NCBI GenBank assembly: GCA_020848995.1
Contig: JADLHA010000006.1
Coordinates: 1-64,000 of the forward strand
DNA from: Saprospiraceae bacterium
GTDB lineage: Bacteria > Bacteroidota > Bacteroidia > Chitinophagales > Saprospiraceae
Direction of reading: 5' to 3'
DNA length: 64,000 nucleotides
Positions 9,101 to 17,763 of this stretch are shown here, piece after piece. The notes under the pieces are model-generated. The model ran no database searches. It was given only the letters and a program-made list of their open reading frames with translations, and had not been told where the DNA came from. The position numbers were made by a program, and so were the translations under genes. How positions within the stretch are numbered: position 1 is the first letter of the stretch; the number at the start of each line of letters is the position of its first letter.

Positions 9101-9309
9101 AGGAGCTCAACGAAAGACTATACCACGTGATCAAATTTACAGGCAACAGCATTTACCTGGGCCGGTCTATCCTCTCCAAAATTCAAGCGGACAAAGACAA
9201 GATGCCGATTAAGCTAAAATGTGGAACAAATACCATCAAGGCGGTGAAGGTGAAACTCGACCTGCTCGGCAGGATCTGCTGGCGGTCCGACGTTGGCCCG
9301 GTAGGTTGA
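6142..9309 (+). CDS. cas9: CRISPR-associated endonuclease Cas9 (type II-C)
   Basis: RNA-guided nuclease that cuts foreign DNA with crRNA and tracrRNA. At 1055 aa it is the compact class. RuvC-I is at the N-terminus (GIDLGTNSLGWAL, D7). An arginine-rich bridge helix covers about 55-72. RuvC-II carries E478 (RIELAREL). The HNH domain has H592 in IEIEHILPFS and the FNAAKGN block, and RuvC-III has HRHHFIDAV with H731 and D734. All catalytic residues are present. A PAM-interacting region fills about 780-1055. cas1 starts 24 nt downstream. No csn2 or cas4 is present, which sets subtype II-C. The first ATG is used; no exact -7 box was found upstream (nearest: TAATTTG at 6114-6120). Confidence 0.97.
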   Translation: MKKILGIDLGTNSLGWALVATENAIVDGGVIIFPRGNNVDAKNGKESSFSQQRTVYRGARRRLYRRKLRRRRLLDMAARYFHLTEKAIFNDSSPLTLYQLRAESLHRNLSAGELFRVCLYFAKKRGFLSNRKEAMRESTKEQGVVKKGISDLEKKLNEAGAPTLGAYYYQLICDHYAGKRLDERILERWTSRQMYKDELAAILEAQSRLGNPLLNPKLAAELQKQVFYQRPLKSAKNLVARCRFEPSKRCMPRSHPVFQEFRSWQIATNLTWTNPDTAEFGTLSPPQKQKLVDFLHTETKPTEAKVKSLLGLSKRVLFNDVELKCASTICQLNALFEKYGVPKPGVDALNSIYHSLLYTADDAFLKMQTYLKDKFDIPNELSAALWEIKLEQDYANISHKAAHKILPWMRKGMRYDEACVQAGYHHSHEIKFRDLPEVRLMKTNELRNPVVQKAVSACIRLVNQVIRTYGKPDEVRIELARELKKPKKVRERIRSEQFQKQKKRELYQDVLLNNHYSRVQAMSDSLLKKYELWLELGCESDDWRDFDAFTREVSRFDLEKYRLWLEADRISPYTGKVISLSTLMSPEIEIEHILPFSRSLDNGFMNKTLSERSFNAAKGNLTPLEYYSGRPHEELEQFRKRIATFSNPAKRSVFLKESLPEDFANSQLSDTAYIATQAIGRISECIQKVYATKGGVTHIIRKSLGLNSILHYDGNAELISEMKNRGDHRHHFIDAVVIATTSTSMIQQISRANERGDGSLDAELRAPWSSFRSDVEDKANSLLIVHRFPKKLTKTSINRYKHDKRTSIKPQLQRVPRGSMHEDTLYGKIVNPYTGNQNYVVRKPLSGLDEKNIEKIVDGGIRNMLKSEIERQGSWAKVVKEPVFFNGKPLRRVRWINSSNELPLLREETQTFIEPGNNYILVIYQDDKGKRDYLSITFFDALRNRQAIGSIYPAEHHGKKLLYSLTHYDKFILYKDHPEEIDWNNPQELNERLYHVIKFTGNSIYLGRSILSKIQADKDKMPIKLKCGTNTIKAVKVKLDLLGRICWRSDVGPVG

Positions 9310-9333
9310 GAACCATCCAAAAGCGTTTGAGCC

Positions 9334-10251
9334 ATGATCGCGAAAACTTACTACGTCGAAAATCCTGCCCGTCTGAGCACCCGGCTAAACCAGATGGTCG
9401 TTGAATTTTCCGGGAATGAAGGAGAAAAGCAGGAACACACCCGGCCGCTGGAGGATGCCGGGCTGCTGATGCTCGATCACGCGCAGATCCTGCTCAGCGT
9501 GCCGCTTTTGCGCGCCTGCATCCAAAACAAGGTGTGTATGGTCGTTTGCGACGACAAACACCACCCTGCCGGGCTCATGGTGCCGTTTGAAGGGAATGCA
9601 CTCGGAGGTGGCCGGATGAGGGCACAGATGGAAGCTGGCAAGCCATTGAAAAAGAGGCTTTGGCAGATCACCGTTGCTGCCAAGATCCGCAACCAGGCAT
9701 TTGTGCTCAAAAAATTCAGAAAACCTTACAAGCCGCTCCTGGAAGCTTGCGGCAAAGTCCGGTCTGGAGATGCAGGTAACCTCGAAGCCCGAGCGGCGGC
9801 TTACTATTGGCGGAAACTGTTCAGCGAGTATCCGGACTTCCGGAGGGACCGCTACGGAGACCGGCCCAACCCCGCACTCAACTACTGTTATGCCGTTTTG
9901 CGCGCTTTGGTCGCAAGGGCTTTGGTGGGCTCCGGCCTGTTTCCCTTCATGGGGATCCACCACAAAAACCAATTCAACAGTTTTTGCCTGGCAGACGACG
10001 TCATGGAGCCCTTCAGGCCCTATGCAGACGATTGGGTAAAGGGACTTGGGTTGCGCGAACCTTCCGGATGCCTTGAGGACGAGCTCAGCAAGGAACTCCG
10101 TGCTGAATGCCTTGCCCTGCTTAACCGCGATGTGCGCATGGATGGCGAGCGCAAGCCCCTGCAAGTAGCTGTCCATGCTGTATGTGCAGGGCTGGCAAAG
10201 TGTTTAGAAACTGGATCAGCCAGTCACCTTACTTTTCCTGAATATGAATGA
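9334..10251 (+). CDS. cas1: CRISPR-associated endonuclease Cas1
   Basis: Integrase subunit that inserts new spacers together with Cas2. 305 aa, normal for type II Cas1. Catalytic E151 lies in NLEARAAAYYW. The histidine cluster is at 209-210 (GIHHKNQFNSF), and the acidic LADDVMEPFRP block follows at 219-229. It lies 24 nt after cas9 and overlaps cas2 by 8 nt, so the three genes form one operon. All active-site residues are present, so adaptation should be possible. Confidence 0.96.
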   Translation: MIAKTYYVENPARLSTRLNQMVVEFSGNEGEKQEHTRPLEDAGLLMLDHAQILLSVPLLRACIQNKVCMVVCDDKHHPAGLMVPFEGNALGGGRMRAQMEAGKPLKKRLWQITVAAKIRNQAFVLKKFRKPYKPLLEACGKVRSGDAGNLEARAAAYYWRKLFSEYPDFRRDRYGDRPNPALNYCYAVLRALVARALVGSGLFPFMGIHHKNQFNSFCLADDVMEPFRPYADDWVKGLGLREPSGCLEDELSKELRAECLALLNRDVRMDGERKPLQVAVHAVCAGLAKCLETGSASHLTFPEYE

Positions 10252-10591
10252 ATCCGAACGCTTTAATGCCTATCGCATCATGTGGTTAATGGTATATTTC
10301 GACCTTCCTACCGAAACCAAAGCCGACCGGAAGCTCTACGCGACGTTTAGAAAAAACCTCCTAAAAGCCGGCTTTACCATGTTTCAGTATTCTGTTTACA
10401 TACGGCACTGCATGAGCAGGGAGCATGCGGACCGGCTGCGCAAAGGCATCAAAGCAATTCTTCCCCCAAAGGGACACGTCGTGATCAGTAATCTTACAGA
10501 CAAACAATTTCAGGGACTCGAAGTGTATCAGGGGGAAAGTTCCCCGGCGAGCCCACCTGCACACCAGAGCCTGATGCTCGAGTTTTTCTAA
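10244..10591 (+). CDS. cas2: CRISPR-associated endoribonuclease Cas2
   Basis: Structural partner of Cas1 in spacer acquisition. 115 aa with the ferredoxin-like fold signature: a first strand LMVYFDLPTET containing the conserved Asp, then a basic helix and the FQYSVYIR strand. The last 20 or so residues form a tail typical of type II Cas2. The start codon overlaps the end of cas1 by 8 nt, which indicates translational coupling. The array begins 98 bp downstream. Confidence 0.95.
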   Translation: MNESERFNAYRIMWLMVYFDLPTETKADRKLYATFRKNLLKAGFTMFQYSVYIRHCMSREHADRLRKGIKAILPPKGHVVISNLTDKQFQGLEVYQGESSPASPPAHQSLMLEFF

Positions 10592-10689
10592 AAACCCGTA
10601 ACCTTTTTCCGGAAACCACTAATCCCGATGGTTTATACAGACAAACGTCGCAGCATACCTCTGACATTCAATGCGTTATAGAGGTTCCC

Positions 10690-11400
10690 CGGTTGTTCAA
10701 AGATAATTATTAAAATTGAAAGCAATTCAAAACACGCAAATAAATATGGTAAAAAGTTCGTGGCCGGTTGTTCAAAGATAATTCTTAAAATTGAAAGCAA
10801 TTCAAAACTATTGCAGGAGTTGTTAAATATAAAAACGGCCGGTTGTTCAAAGATAATTCTTAAAATTGAAAGCAATTCAAAACAAATTCATGCAAGACTA
10901 CCGAATCCATCAACCGGTTGTTCAAAGATAATTCTTAAAATTGAAAGCAATTCAAAACATACCCCGGTGCAGGCGTCCCCGCCAGTGCCCGGTTGTTCAA
11001 AGATAATTCTTAAAATTGAAAGCAATTCAAAACATGTACTCCCGGAATGCGCGGTTCTTGTCACGGTTGTTCAAAGATAATTCTTAAAATTGAAAGCAAT
11101 TCAAAACACTATACCCGTTCGCGCACCATATCCCGTACGGTTGTTCAAAGATAATTCTTAAAATTGAAAGCAATTCAAAACCACTCCAATCTTTTACGTC
11201 GGCTTTTAGTGCGGTTGTTCAAAGATAATTCTTAAAATTGAAAGCAATTCAAAACCTTCTCCATGAAGATGATCGCGACTGACAGCGGTTGTTCAAAGAT
11301 AATTCTTAAAATTGAAAGCAATTCAAAACTGCCATTGCCGCTATATGTGTAACTGTTACCGGTTGTTCAAAGATAATTCTTAAAATTGAAAGCAATTCAA
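10690..11400 (-). CRISPR. Type II-C CRISPR array, 10 repeats and 9 spacers
   Basis: The 44-bp repeats start at 10690, 10765, 10840, 10915, 10990, 11064, 11138, 11212, 11286 and 11360. On the plus strand they begin CGGTTGTTCAAAGATAA and end AAAGCAATTCAAAAC. Spacers are 31 bp (first four) then 30 bp (last five). The repeat at 10690 has one internal change (AATTATTA for AATTCTTA) and the last one lacks its final 3 bp. The tracrRNA anti-repeat fits the minus-strand repeat (GTTTTGAATTGC...), so crRNAs are read towards the cas genes. The repeat on that strand contains TATCTTTG, a perfect -7 box. The altered repeat next to cas2 fits the older, trailer end. Confidence 0.97.
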
Positions 11401-11441
11401 CGTCAAATGCACTTATTAAACCTCCGCTCTCTCATTGCTGC

Positions 11442-12577
11442 CTATTCCCACGACTGATCGTAGATAATCTTCAGCAATTTGCGTGGACTCGCAATGTTGG
11501 GGTGGGGATGGTCGACGCAATTCATGACGAGGACGACCTCCACTTCGTTTGCGGGATATTTCATTATGCAGGTCCGCAGTCCTCCCGCATCAGATTCCCC
11601 ATAATGGAATTGTCCGCTGTGGAAAAGGCAGGTGCCGTGCTCTCCGTTCGCGGAGCTGTGCTCGTTTTCCCAACCGAGGAAATTGCTATCCATGGTCGCT
11701 CGAATCTCCCCGTCGAAAATGTCATTGTTGTACCGAAGATGCGCCATGAAAACTGACAGGTCATAAGCCGATAGATTCCAGCCGTAGGCGCCACAATGCG
11801 CTGTGTGGTCGCTACCAGAAGCCCTGTTTCCGTTGGCACAATTGAAGTATTCGATGAATTGATTCGAAAGTTGCTTGCAATAGGCCTGATCTATACCCAT
11901 GGGCGTGAACAGCAGCTCGTGAACCAGCTGCATATATGCCCAGGCCAGGGGAATTGAATCAAAAGAGGTCACATTGTGCGGCTGGAGCCCGGACAGAATG
12001 GGAAGCAAAATGCGGAAGAGGGAATAATTCTCATTGTTGTAGTTAAATGTCTTACCGCGATCTGCCTCTGTCAGCCCACCCTCTACGAGCTGCTGCAGGT
12101 GGCTGTAATAACCCTTTCCTCCTATTTCTGGAAATCCGCTACGATGGTTCAGCAGGTTCCGAAACGTCAACTTCTCAACAATTGGTCCCAGGTCCAATGA
12201 TTTGGGAAATAGGGTGCAACTAGACTATCGATCGTTGGTCCAGGTACCAAACTCAACACCTTGAGTACAGTAGCTGCGGTTATGGTCTTGCTAACACTGG
12301 CGACCTGCATCCGGGAATCCGGTTTAAACGGAACTGCAGGCGAAAGCATGGAAAATCCTTCCGCACCCTTGCTATAGGGCTGCCCTTTGAAGTTGATCGC
12401 ATATGCAAAACCAGGTACCAGCCCACTCATGCTATCGACGAGCAGTTGTTGGAATTTCACAATATTAAATTGCTTCTCTGCAGGGTCAACGCCAGGCTCC
12501 TTCTGACAGGAGTTCATCACGCACAACAAAAGAAAAACTTGAAAAAGCGAATCTGTCTCATATCCGGATCTGCGCAA
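11442..12577 (-). pseudogene. Frameshifted beta-lactamase-type serine hydrolase
   Basis: Two overlapping ORFs make one protein. 12167-12577 carries a lipoprotein-like N-terminus (LLLCVMNSC) and the SxxK nucleophile block (ASVSKTITA). 11442-12197 carries the downstream part with YNNENYS (the YxN motif) and FRNLLNHRSGFP. They meet in different frames around 12170-12200, where a single-base indel would rejoin them. The first ORF has no ATG start in frame; it begins with TTG at 12577. Intact relatives are class C-like hydrolases or D-aminopeptidases in the cell envelope. It lies 41 bp from the CRISPR array. A sequencing error is possible, but two start/frame defects favour real decay. Confidence 0.75.
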
Positions 12578-12789
12578 GTGATAAAAAAGACCATCTCCCT
12601 GCTCATCGCATGAAATCCAATGCCCGGAATTCCGAGTAAAGGTTCCGGACTTTGCAAGACTTCTTAAAATTACTGCAAATCCACCGGAATTCCAAATTCA
12701 GGCAGGCTTTACCGGAAAGTCCGGGGTAGCCAACTGACTACGCTTATCCGTGGCGAATCCGTATCTTGCAGCCTCAATGTAAGATTTCT

Positions 12790-13959
12790 ATGTATTTTAG
12801 TCTAACTGAAGAACAGCTTGCGGTGCAGAGTGCCGCCAGGGACTTTGCCCGGCAGGAACTATTGCCCGGGGTGATCGCACGGGACGCTGCCATGCAATTT
12901 CCTAAGAATGAGGTTCGGAGGATGGGAGAAATGGGCTTCCTCGGCATGATGGTCAGCCCCGAATACGGGGGCGGCGGAATGGATACCATTTCCTACGTCC
13001 TGGCCATGGAGGAGATCTCCAAAATCGACAATTCCTGCTCCGTGATCATGTCCGTCAACAACAGCCTGGTCTGCTGGGGACTTGAGAAGATGGGCACGGA
13101 GGCGCAAAAGCAGAAATACCTCCCCAGGCTGGCTTCGGGGGAGTGGATTGGTTCTTTCTGCCTGTCGGAACCCGAAGCGGGCAGCGACGCCACCGCTCAG
13201 AAAACCTCCGCCGTCGATTGCGGCGACCACTACCTGCTCAATGGTACCAAGAACTGGATCACCAACGGTGGATCTTCCAGTCTGCACCTGGTCATGGCCC
13301 AGGTTGATCCCTCCCAAGGAAGCCGGGGCATCTGCACGTTTATTGTTGAAACTTCCTGGCCAGGCGTGGTGATCGGCGCCAAGGAGGACAAACTCGGCAT
13401 CCGGTCTTCCGATACGCACACCATCATGTACAACGACGTCCGGGTACCCAAAGAAAACCTCCTAGGACCAGCCGGCGATGGTTTTAAATTCGCCATGAAA
13501 ACGCTCACGGGAGGCCGGATCGGGATAGCCTCGCAGGCACTTGGAATTGCCTCGGGGGCCTATGAACTGGCGGTACAATACGCAAAAGAGCGCAAGACCT
13601 TCGGCAAACCCATTTCACAGCACCAGGCCATCGCCTTCAAGATTGCCGATATGGCCACGGAGGTCGAAGCCGCCCGTCTCATGGTCCTGCGAGCAGCCTG
13701 GATGAAAGACCAGGGACTCGACTTCGCAACTGCCGCGAGTATGGCAAAACTGTATGCTTCCGATGTCGCCATGCGCCAGACCATCGAAGCGGTGCAGATC
13801 CATGGGGGCTACGGCTTCGTCAAGGAATACCACGTCGAGCGACTGATGCGTGACGCCAAGATCACCCAGATCTACGAGGGAACGTCCGAAGTACAGCGCA
13901 TCGTCATCTCCAGAGCCATCCTCCAGGGTCAGCTTTACCAACCCATGTGGATCGAATGA
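12790..13959 (+). CDS. Acyl-CoA dehydrogenase
   Basis: FAD-dependent enzyme that oxidises acyl-CoA to enoyl-CoA, passing electrons to ETF. 389 aa from the ATG at 12790 (MYFSLTEEQ), the usual start for the family; the longer frame adds eight residues without support. Signatures include CLSEPEAGSDA (FAD/substrate loop, about 125-135), NGTKNWITNGG, and near the C-terminus IHGGYGFVKEYHVERLMRDAKITQIYEGTSEVQ, given here in part: YEGTSEVQ holds the glutamate typical of short/medium-chain members. It is a single gene followed closely by the M50 protease. Chain-length specificity cannot be read from sequence alone. Confidence 0.94.
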   Translation: MYFSLTEEQLAVQSAARDFARQELLPGVIARDAAMQFPKNEVRRMGEMGFLGMMVSPEYGGGGMDTISYVLAMEEISKIDNSCSVIMSVNNSLVCWGLEKMGTEAQKQKYLPRLASGEWIGSFCLSEPEAGSDATAQKTSAVDCGDHYLLNGTKNWITNGGSSSLHLVMAQVDPSQGSRGICTFIVETSWPGVVIGAKEDKLGIRSSDTHTIMYNDVRVPKENLLGPAGDGFKFAMKTLTGGRIGIASQALGIASGAYELAVQYAKERKTFGKPISQHQAIAFKIADMATEVEAARLMVLRAAWMKDQGLDFATAASMAKLYASDVAMRQTIEAVQIHGGYGFVKEYHVERLMRDAKITQIYEGTSEVQRIVISRAILQGQLYQPMWIE

Positions 13960-14034
13960 GCCAAACCTGCATTTGCCGGAAGCCCCCTACCCATCACCGA
14001 GACGTCCGCACCTATGCCCGCATCACCCTTCGCC

Positions 14035-15123
14035 ATGTTTGAAAACGCCTGGTACATCGGTTCTTTTTCGCGCATTCCAGTGAAAATCCACTGGACTTTT
14101 CTGCTCATCGTACTCTACGTCATTGGCACCGGACTTTCCGATGGCGCAACTCTTATGGAAATTGCGATCGAAGTGGCCTTCATCCTGACCATTTTTATCT
14201 GCGTGGTGCTGCATGAATTTGGACACGCGCTTACGGCCCAGCGATTTGGCATCAAAACAGAAGACATCATACTGCTTCCAATTGGCGGAGTGGCGCGCCT
14301 GCGCAATATGCCGGAAAAGCCCATGCAGGAATTGATCGTCGCCGTGATGGGTCCTGTTGTCAATGTTGTCATAGCAATTTTGATTGGACTGCTGTTGTAT
14401 TCAATTGGGCGATTGGATCAGCTATCTCCGGAATCGCTCGAACAATTGTCTTTCGAAAATTGGCAAAGTTTCCTGCCTTTGCTGATGCTGTCGAATGTCA
14501 TGCTGGTCCTTTTCAACATGATCCCGGCATTTCCAATGGATGGGGGGCGCGTGCTGCGTGCTCTGCTGTCGATGGGTGTTGGCAGGCTGAAAGCCACCCG
14601 GATCGCTACCCTTATTGGCCAGGCCATCTGCCTTGTTCTCGTTGGGGTTGGGCTGTATTACGGAGCCTATACACTTGCGCTGATCGGCGTGTTCATTTTT
14701 TTTAGCGCCACCCAGGAATACCGTTCTGTTGCACTCGACACCGCGCTGAAAGCCAAGACTGTTCGCGACTGTTACAACAAAGACGTTCCCGCGCTCACGG
14801 AATTCCTCGGTCTCCCCGATGCTTTTGAGACCATTATGCACCACCGCCATTCGCACTTCCCAGTCATCAACCTTTACGGTCAGTATTGCGGATGGGTTTC
14901 GGTGCGCCAGATCCGCGAAGGTCTGCGGCGCAACCAGGATCTGCGCATCGGAGACGTTTGTTCCTGGACCCTGTTGACCATGCATCCCGACACGGCACTG
15001 ACTACTGCACTTAACACCCTTGCAGGCGACGCAGAAATGGTTCTCGTCGGAGAAAACGAACAAGTGTTAGGCACTCTCGATCGCGACACCATCCGCCAAT
15101 TCATCGAGCGGGTCAGCAATTGA
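14035..15123 (+). CDS. Site-2-protease family membrane peptidase (M50) with CBS region
   Basis: Intramembrane zinc protease. 362 aa from the ATG at 14035 (MFENAWYIG), the usual family start; an upstream ATG at 14014 adds 7 residues. HEFGH at 60-64 supplies two zinc ligands and the catalytic Glu. NMIPAFPMDGGRVLRAL supplies the third ligand (Asp in MDGG). Several transmembrane helices surround these motifs. The last 120 residues look like a CBS-pair regulatory module. Membership in the rip1/SpoIVFB-like group is likely; the substrate is unknown. Its gene begins 75 nt after the acyl-CoA dehydrogenase and may be cotranscribed. Confidence 0.9.
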   Translation: MFENAWYIGSFSRIPVKIHWTFLLIVLYVIGTGLSDGATLMEIAIEVAFILTIFICVVLHEFGHALTAQRFGIKTEDIILLPIGGVARLRNMPEKPMQELIVAVMGPVVNVVIAILIGLLLYSIGRLDQLSPESLEQLSFENWQSFLPLLMLSNVMLVLFNMIPAFPMDGGRVLRALLSMGVGRLKATRIATLIGQAICLVLVGVGLYYGAYTLALIGVFIFFSATQEYRSVALDTALKAKTVRDCYNKDVPALTEFLGLPDAFETIMHHRHSHFPVINLYGQYCGWVSVRQIREGLRRNQDLRIGDVCSWTLLTMHPDTALTTALNTLAGDAEMVLVGENEQVLGTLDRDTIRQFIERVSN

Positions 15124-15219
15124 AAGGGATAAGCTCTTCTGCTGTGAAGAAATTCAATGCTCCAGGTATTACTCCCAATTTCCTGGACCAAAAGGTTTAC
15201 TTGCTGAGAGAATGCTTTA

Positions 15220-15445
15220 GGGCACTTCTAAAAACTCCATTTTGATGCCAGAATGAAAAGGGCTGCCTCCCTCCACTCCCTTTTAATGACCACCAGGATT
15301 TAGGGGAACGAAGCAGGGCAAAGCGAAGGAAGTTCTGTCGAGGCTAAACTGACTGAGCTGCAACGAAGGATTGTGAAGCTAAATTCATTGAGCGCGTGAG
15401 CCTGTGCGGGCTGGCTGGCGCAAGAGGGGGTTTTTAGAAGTGCCC
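15220..15445. mobile_element. MITE-like element, copy 1 (complete, with TSD)
   Basis: 226 bp with near-perfect terminal inverted repeats (GGGCACTTCTAAAAACTCC and its complement at the right end). It is flanked by a 4-bp direct repeat TTTA at 15216-15219 and 15446-15449. No ORF is inside. Two diverged relatives are at 20127 and 38101 (opposite orientation). All three share a core, TTCATTGAGCGCGTGAG in copies 1 and 2, near the right third. Confidence 0.85.
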
Positions 15446-15543
15446 TTTATTCATTCTTGCTAACTGTTGGTGTATCCTGGCCAAGAACCACCCCAAGGAA
15501 CTGCCGAGTGCCAGACGGCCATGCGGCCGAACCGCTTTCGCGG

Positions 15544-17559
15544 TCAATCGTTTCGAACGAACCCCACGGGCATCTGCTCGTCGTATTCGCCGGCAATCAT
15601 TGGGGTCTGCACGTGACCGGTGTACGTGCGGACATTGCGGTACACGTATTCGAAAAGTTCGCGAAGGGTAATGGTGCGGTCTGCGTCGTAATCAGCGGCC
15701 CCCTTGAGTCCGCGGATCAAAAAATGTGAAAACACACCTTGCCGCAATCCCCCATCTTCCAGCGAGTACTCCTTGTCCTTGGACGACATCAGGAAAGCCG
15801 CGCCCCCGCTGCTGCGCTGCAGGGCATCGTAAAAAAACAACAGCGATGAAGCATACGGGCTTTTCCTTGCGAGCAGGCTTCCCGAATAGCAGGCATCGAT
15901 GTAGCAGATCTTGCTCTTCGCCCTGCATTGGTCGAGCAAGGCTTTCACTTCATCGTGGGTGACTGCGTTGCGGTAACCGTCGTAGTCACTTGGAAGGAAG
16001 GTCCCTTCCAGCCCGTGCCCGGAATAGTACAACATGACGACGTCGTTTTCGTCTGCGCGCATAAAAACCTGGTTGATGGCATCGAGCATGCCTTTGCGGG
16101 TGGCATCCTCGTCGATCAGAATGCGCACCTGGTCGTCGCGCAAAGCGCCTCCCTCAGGGCTTTTGAGAAAAGCGTATATTTTGTAAGCGTCGTCGTCGGA
16201 ATATTTGAGCACCGGCATGTGCTCGTAACGGGCTACCCCGACGATGACGGCCCAGATTTTCACCTCGCGGGTTTTCTCAACCGGTATGCCGGGGTCAAAA
16301 GTGAACTCTTGCCGGCGGCTAATCTCCCTGACGGCCTGGCCACGTTCCCAAATGGCGGCATAAACCAGACCCGATGCAAAATACATAGTGCCCTCCCCGT
16401 CGGGTGCATGGTGTTTCCAATGGCCTTCGTAGCGGTCACCATTTCCGTAATAGCAGATCCCCACGCCGGACGGCTCTCCGTTTTCAAAGTTGCCAACCCA
16501 TCGGGATCCGTCAGCATATAGGAAGCGTCCTTTCACACGATCGCAATGGACTTTGTTGCAATCCGGCAATTCCGACTCTTTCAGGGGGGGGGCAGGGGGC
16601 TCCGGATCTAACATGGGCAATTGCTCATTCGCCGTTGACGGAATCCCTTCTGCCAAAGGATGTGGAGTCTCTGTTGCTGAAGGCGGGGCTGGCTTGACAT
16701 CGTGCCCCAAATGGCGCTCCGGCTCTATGGCAGGAGTGGTTTCCCCCGGAGGCCCGGGCACATCGGCTCCAAAGTAACGGTCAATCTCTGCCGTTGAACC
16801 CGTTTCTGGCTGTGTTGGCGCTACTTCGCCTTCGCCAAAGAGGTTGTTGAAATAGGCATCGACGAGAACTTCGTCATCGGCAGCCGGCTTGGATGTTGAT
16901 TCCGGAACATCCGGCATGACCGTGGGCTCCGCCGACCATTGCGCTTCAACACTAGCGAGGGGATCTTCCGCGAGGGTCTGCGTCAAACGATCTGCTTCCC
17001 AGTAACCGTGTGTCCGGGTGCCATCGGGCCCGGACAGCGTTCCGTAACCATTGCGGAGGCCATCGCGCCACTGTCCACTAAAACGCGACCCATTGCGGTA
17101 GAACATCGTTCCAAGTCCAGAGAACCGGGCCTCCGCAAATGCTCCTTCGTAGCGATCACCGGAGGTGAAATAATACGTTCCCCGGCCGCTGGGTTGGTTG
17201 TCGAGCCATTGCCCTATGTAGCGGTCACCACTGGCAAACTGCATGGTGCCGATGCCTTCCAGCCGGTTTTCCACAAATCGTCCCGAATAATGATCGCCGT
17301 TGGCATATTCCATTTTCCCTTCTCCATTGCGCTCATCGCGCAGCCAGTCACCGAGGTATTTGTTCCCGTTGGCATAATAGTACACACCCTTTCCCTCGCG
17401 GAGCCCTCCCCGGAATTCCCCGGTATATCGGCTTTTGTCTGCATAGGCATAGGTTCCGAAACCGCGAAGGCAGTTGCCGCGGATGCACTCCTGTGCTTTG
17501 AGTCCGGTACCTGCGAGCAGGGCGCCCAAGGCGATGGCGATCGTCCGTGTGTAGATCAT
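15544..17559 (-). CDS. Exported caspase-like protease with MORN repeats
   Basis: 671 aa. A signal peptide (IAIALGALLAGTGLKAQ) is followed by about six MORN-type repeats (roughly 30-190, units such as YANGDHYSGRF). A Pro/Glu-rich linker (about 200-330) and two or three more MORN units (about 340-405) come next. The C-terminal C14 caspase/metacaspase domain (about 425-665) has an intact dyad: H515 in YYSGHG and C557 in IDACYSG. MORN repeats usually bind lipid or protein surfaces. The role may be envelope proteolysis or a signalling or death function, but no effector partner is nearby. The flanks are a MITE and a DUF4920 lipoprotein gene. Confidence 0.88.
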   Translation of the reverse strand: MIYTRTIAIALGALLAGTGLKAQECIRGNCLRGFGTYAYADKSRYTGEFRGGLREGKGVYYYANGNKYLGDWLRDERNGEGKMEYANGDHYSGRFVENRLEGIGTMQFASGDRYIGQWLDNQPSGRGTYYFTSGDRYEGAFAEARFSGLGTMFYRNGSRFSGQWRDGLRNGYGTLSGPDGTRTHGYWEADRLTQTLAEDPLASVEAQWSAEPTVMPDVPESTSKPAADDEVLVDAYFNNLFGEGEVAPTQPETGSTAEIDRYFGADVPGPPGETTPAIEPERHLGHDVKPAPPSATETPHPLAEGIPSTANEQLPMLDPEPPAPPLKESELPDCNKVHCDRVKGRFLYADGSRWVGNFENGEPSGVGICYYGNGDRYEGHWKHHAPDGEGTMYFASGLVYAAIWERGQAVREISRRQEFTFDPGIPVEKTREVKIWAVIVGVARYEHMPVLKYSDDDAYKIYAFLKSPEGGALRDDQVRILIDEDATRKGMLDAINQVFMRADENDVVMLYYSGHGLEGTFLPSDYDGYRNAVTHDEVKALLDQCRAKSKICYIDACYSGSLLARKSPYASSLLFFYDALQRSSGGAAFLMSSKDKEYSLEDGGLRQGVFSHFLIRGLKGAADYDADRTITLRELFEYVYRNVRTYTGHVQTPMIAGEYDEQMPVGFVRND

Positions 17560-17732
17560 CTCAACATATTTTATGCGGAAAGTCCGCGATTAAATCTTTG
17601 CCGCACGCCACGGGGCATCAAAGTACACTTTTCCGGAGCGACGGGTTGGGTGTTGAATCACAATTCGCGTAAGGCTTGTGTCAAGTTGTGGATAGCTTTG
17701 TAAGGAGAAAACAGTTTCCGGAACCCGGATCG

Positions 17733-17740
17733 TATATTTG
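17733..17740 (+). promoter_or_regulatory. -7 box (TATATTTG)
   Basis: Exact TAnnTTTG match, 23 nt before the ATG of the DUF4920 lipoprotein gene. Confidence 0.5.
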
Positions 17741-17763
17741 CAGGCTAATATTTTAATGTTGTG

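Noticed and set aside
10633..11080. ORFs on both strands with repeated IIFEQP or CSKIILKIESNSK peptides
   Set aside because: They are translations of CRISPR repeats and spacers.
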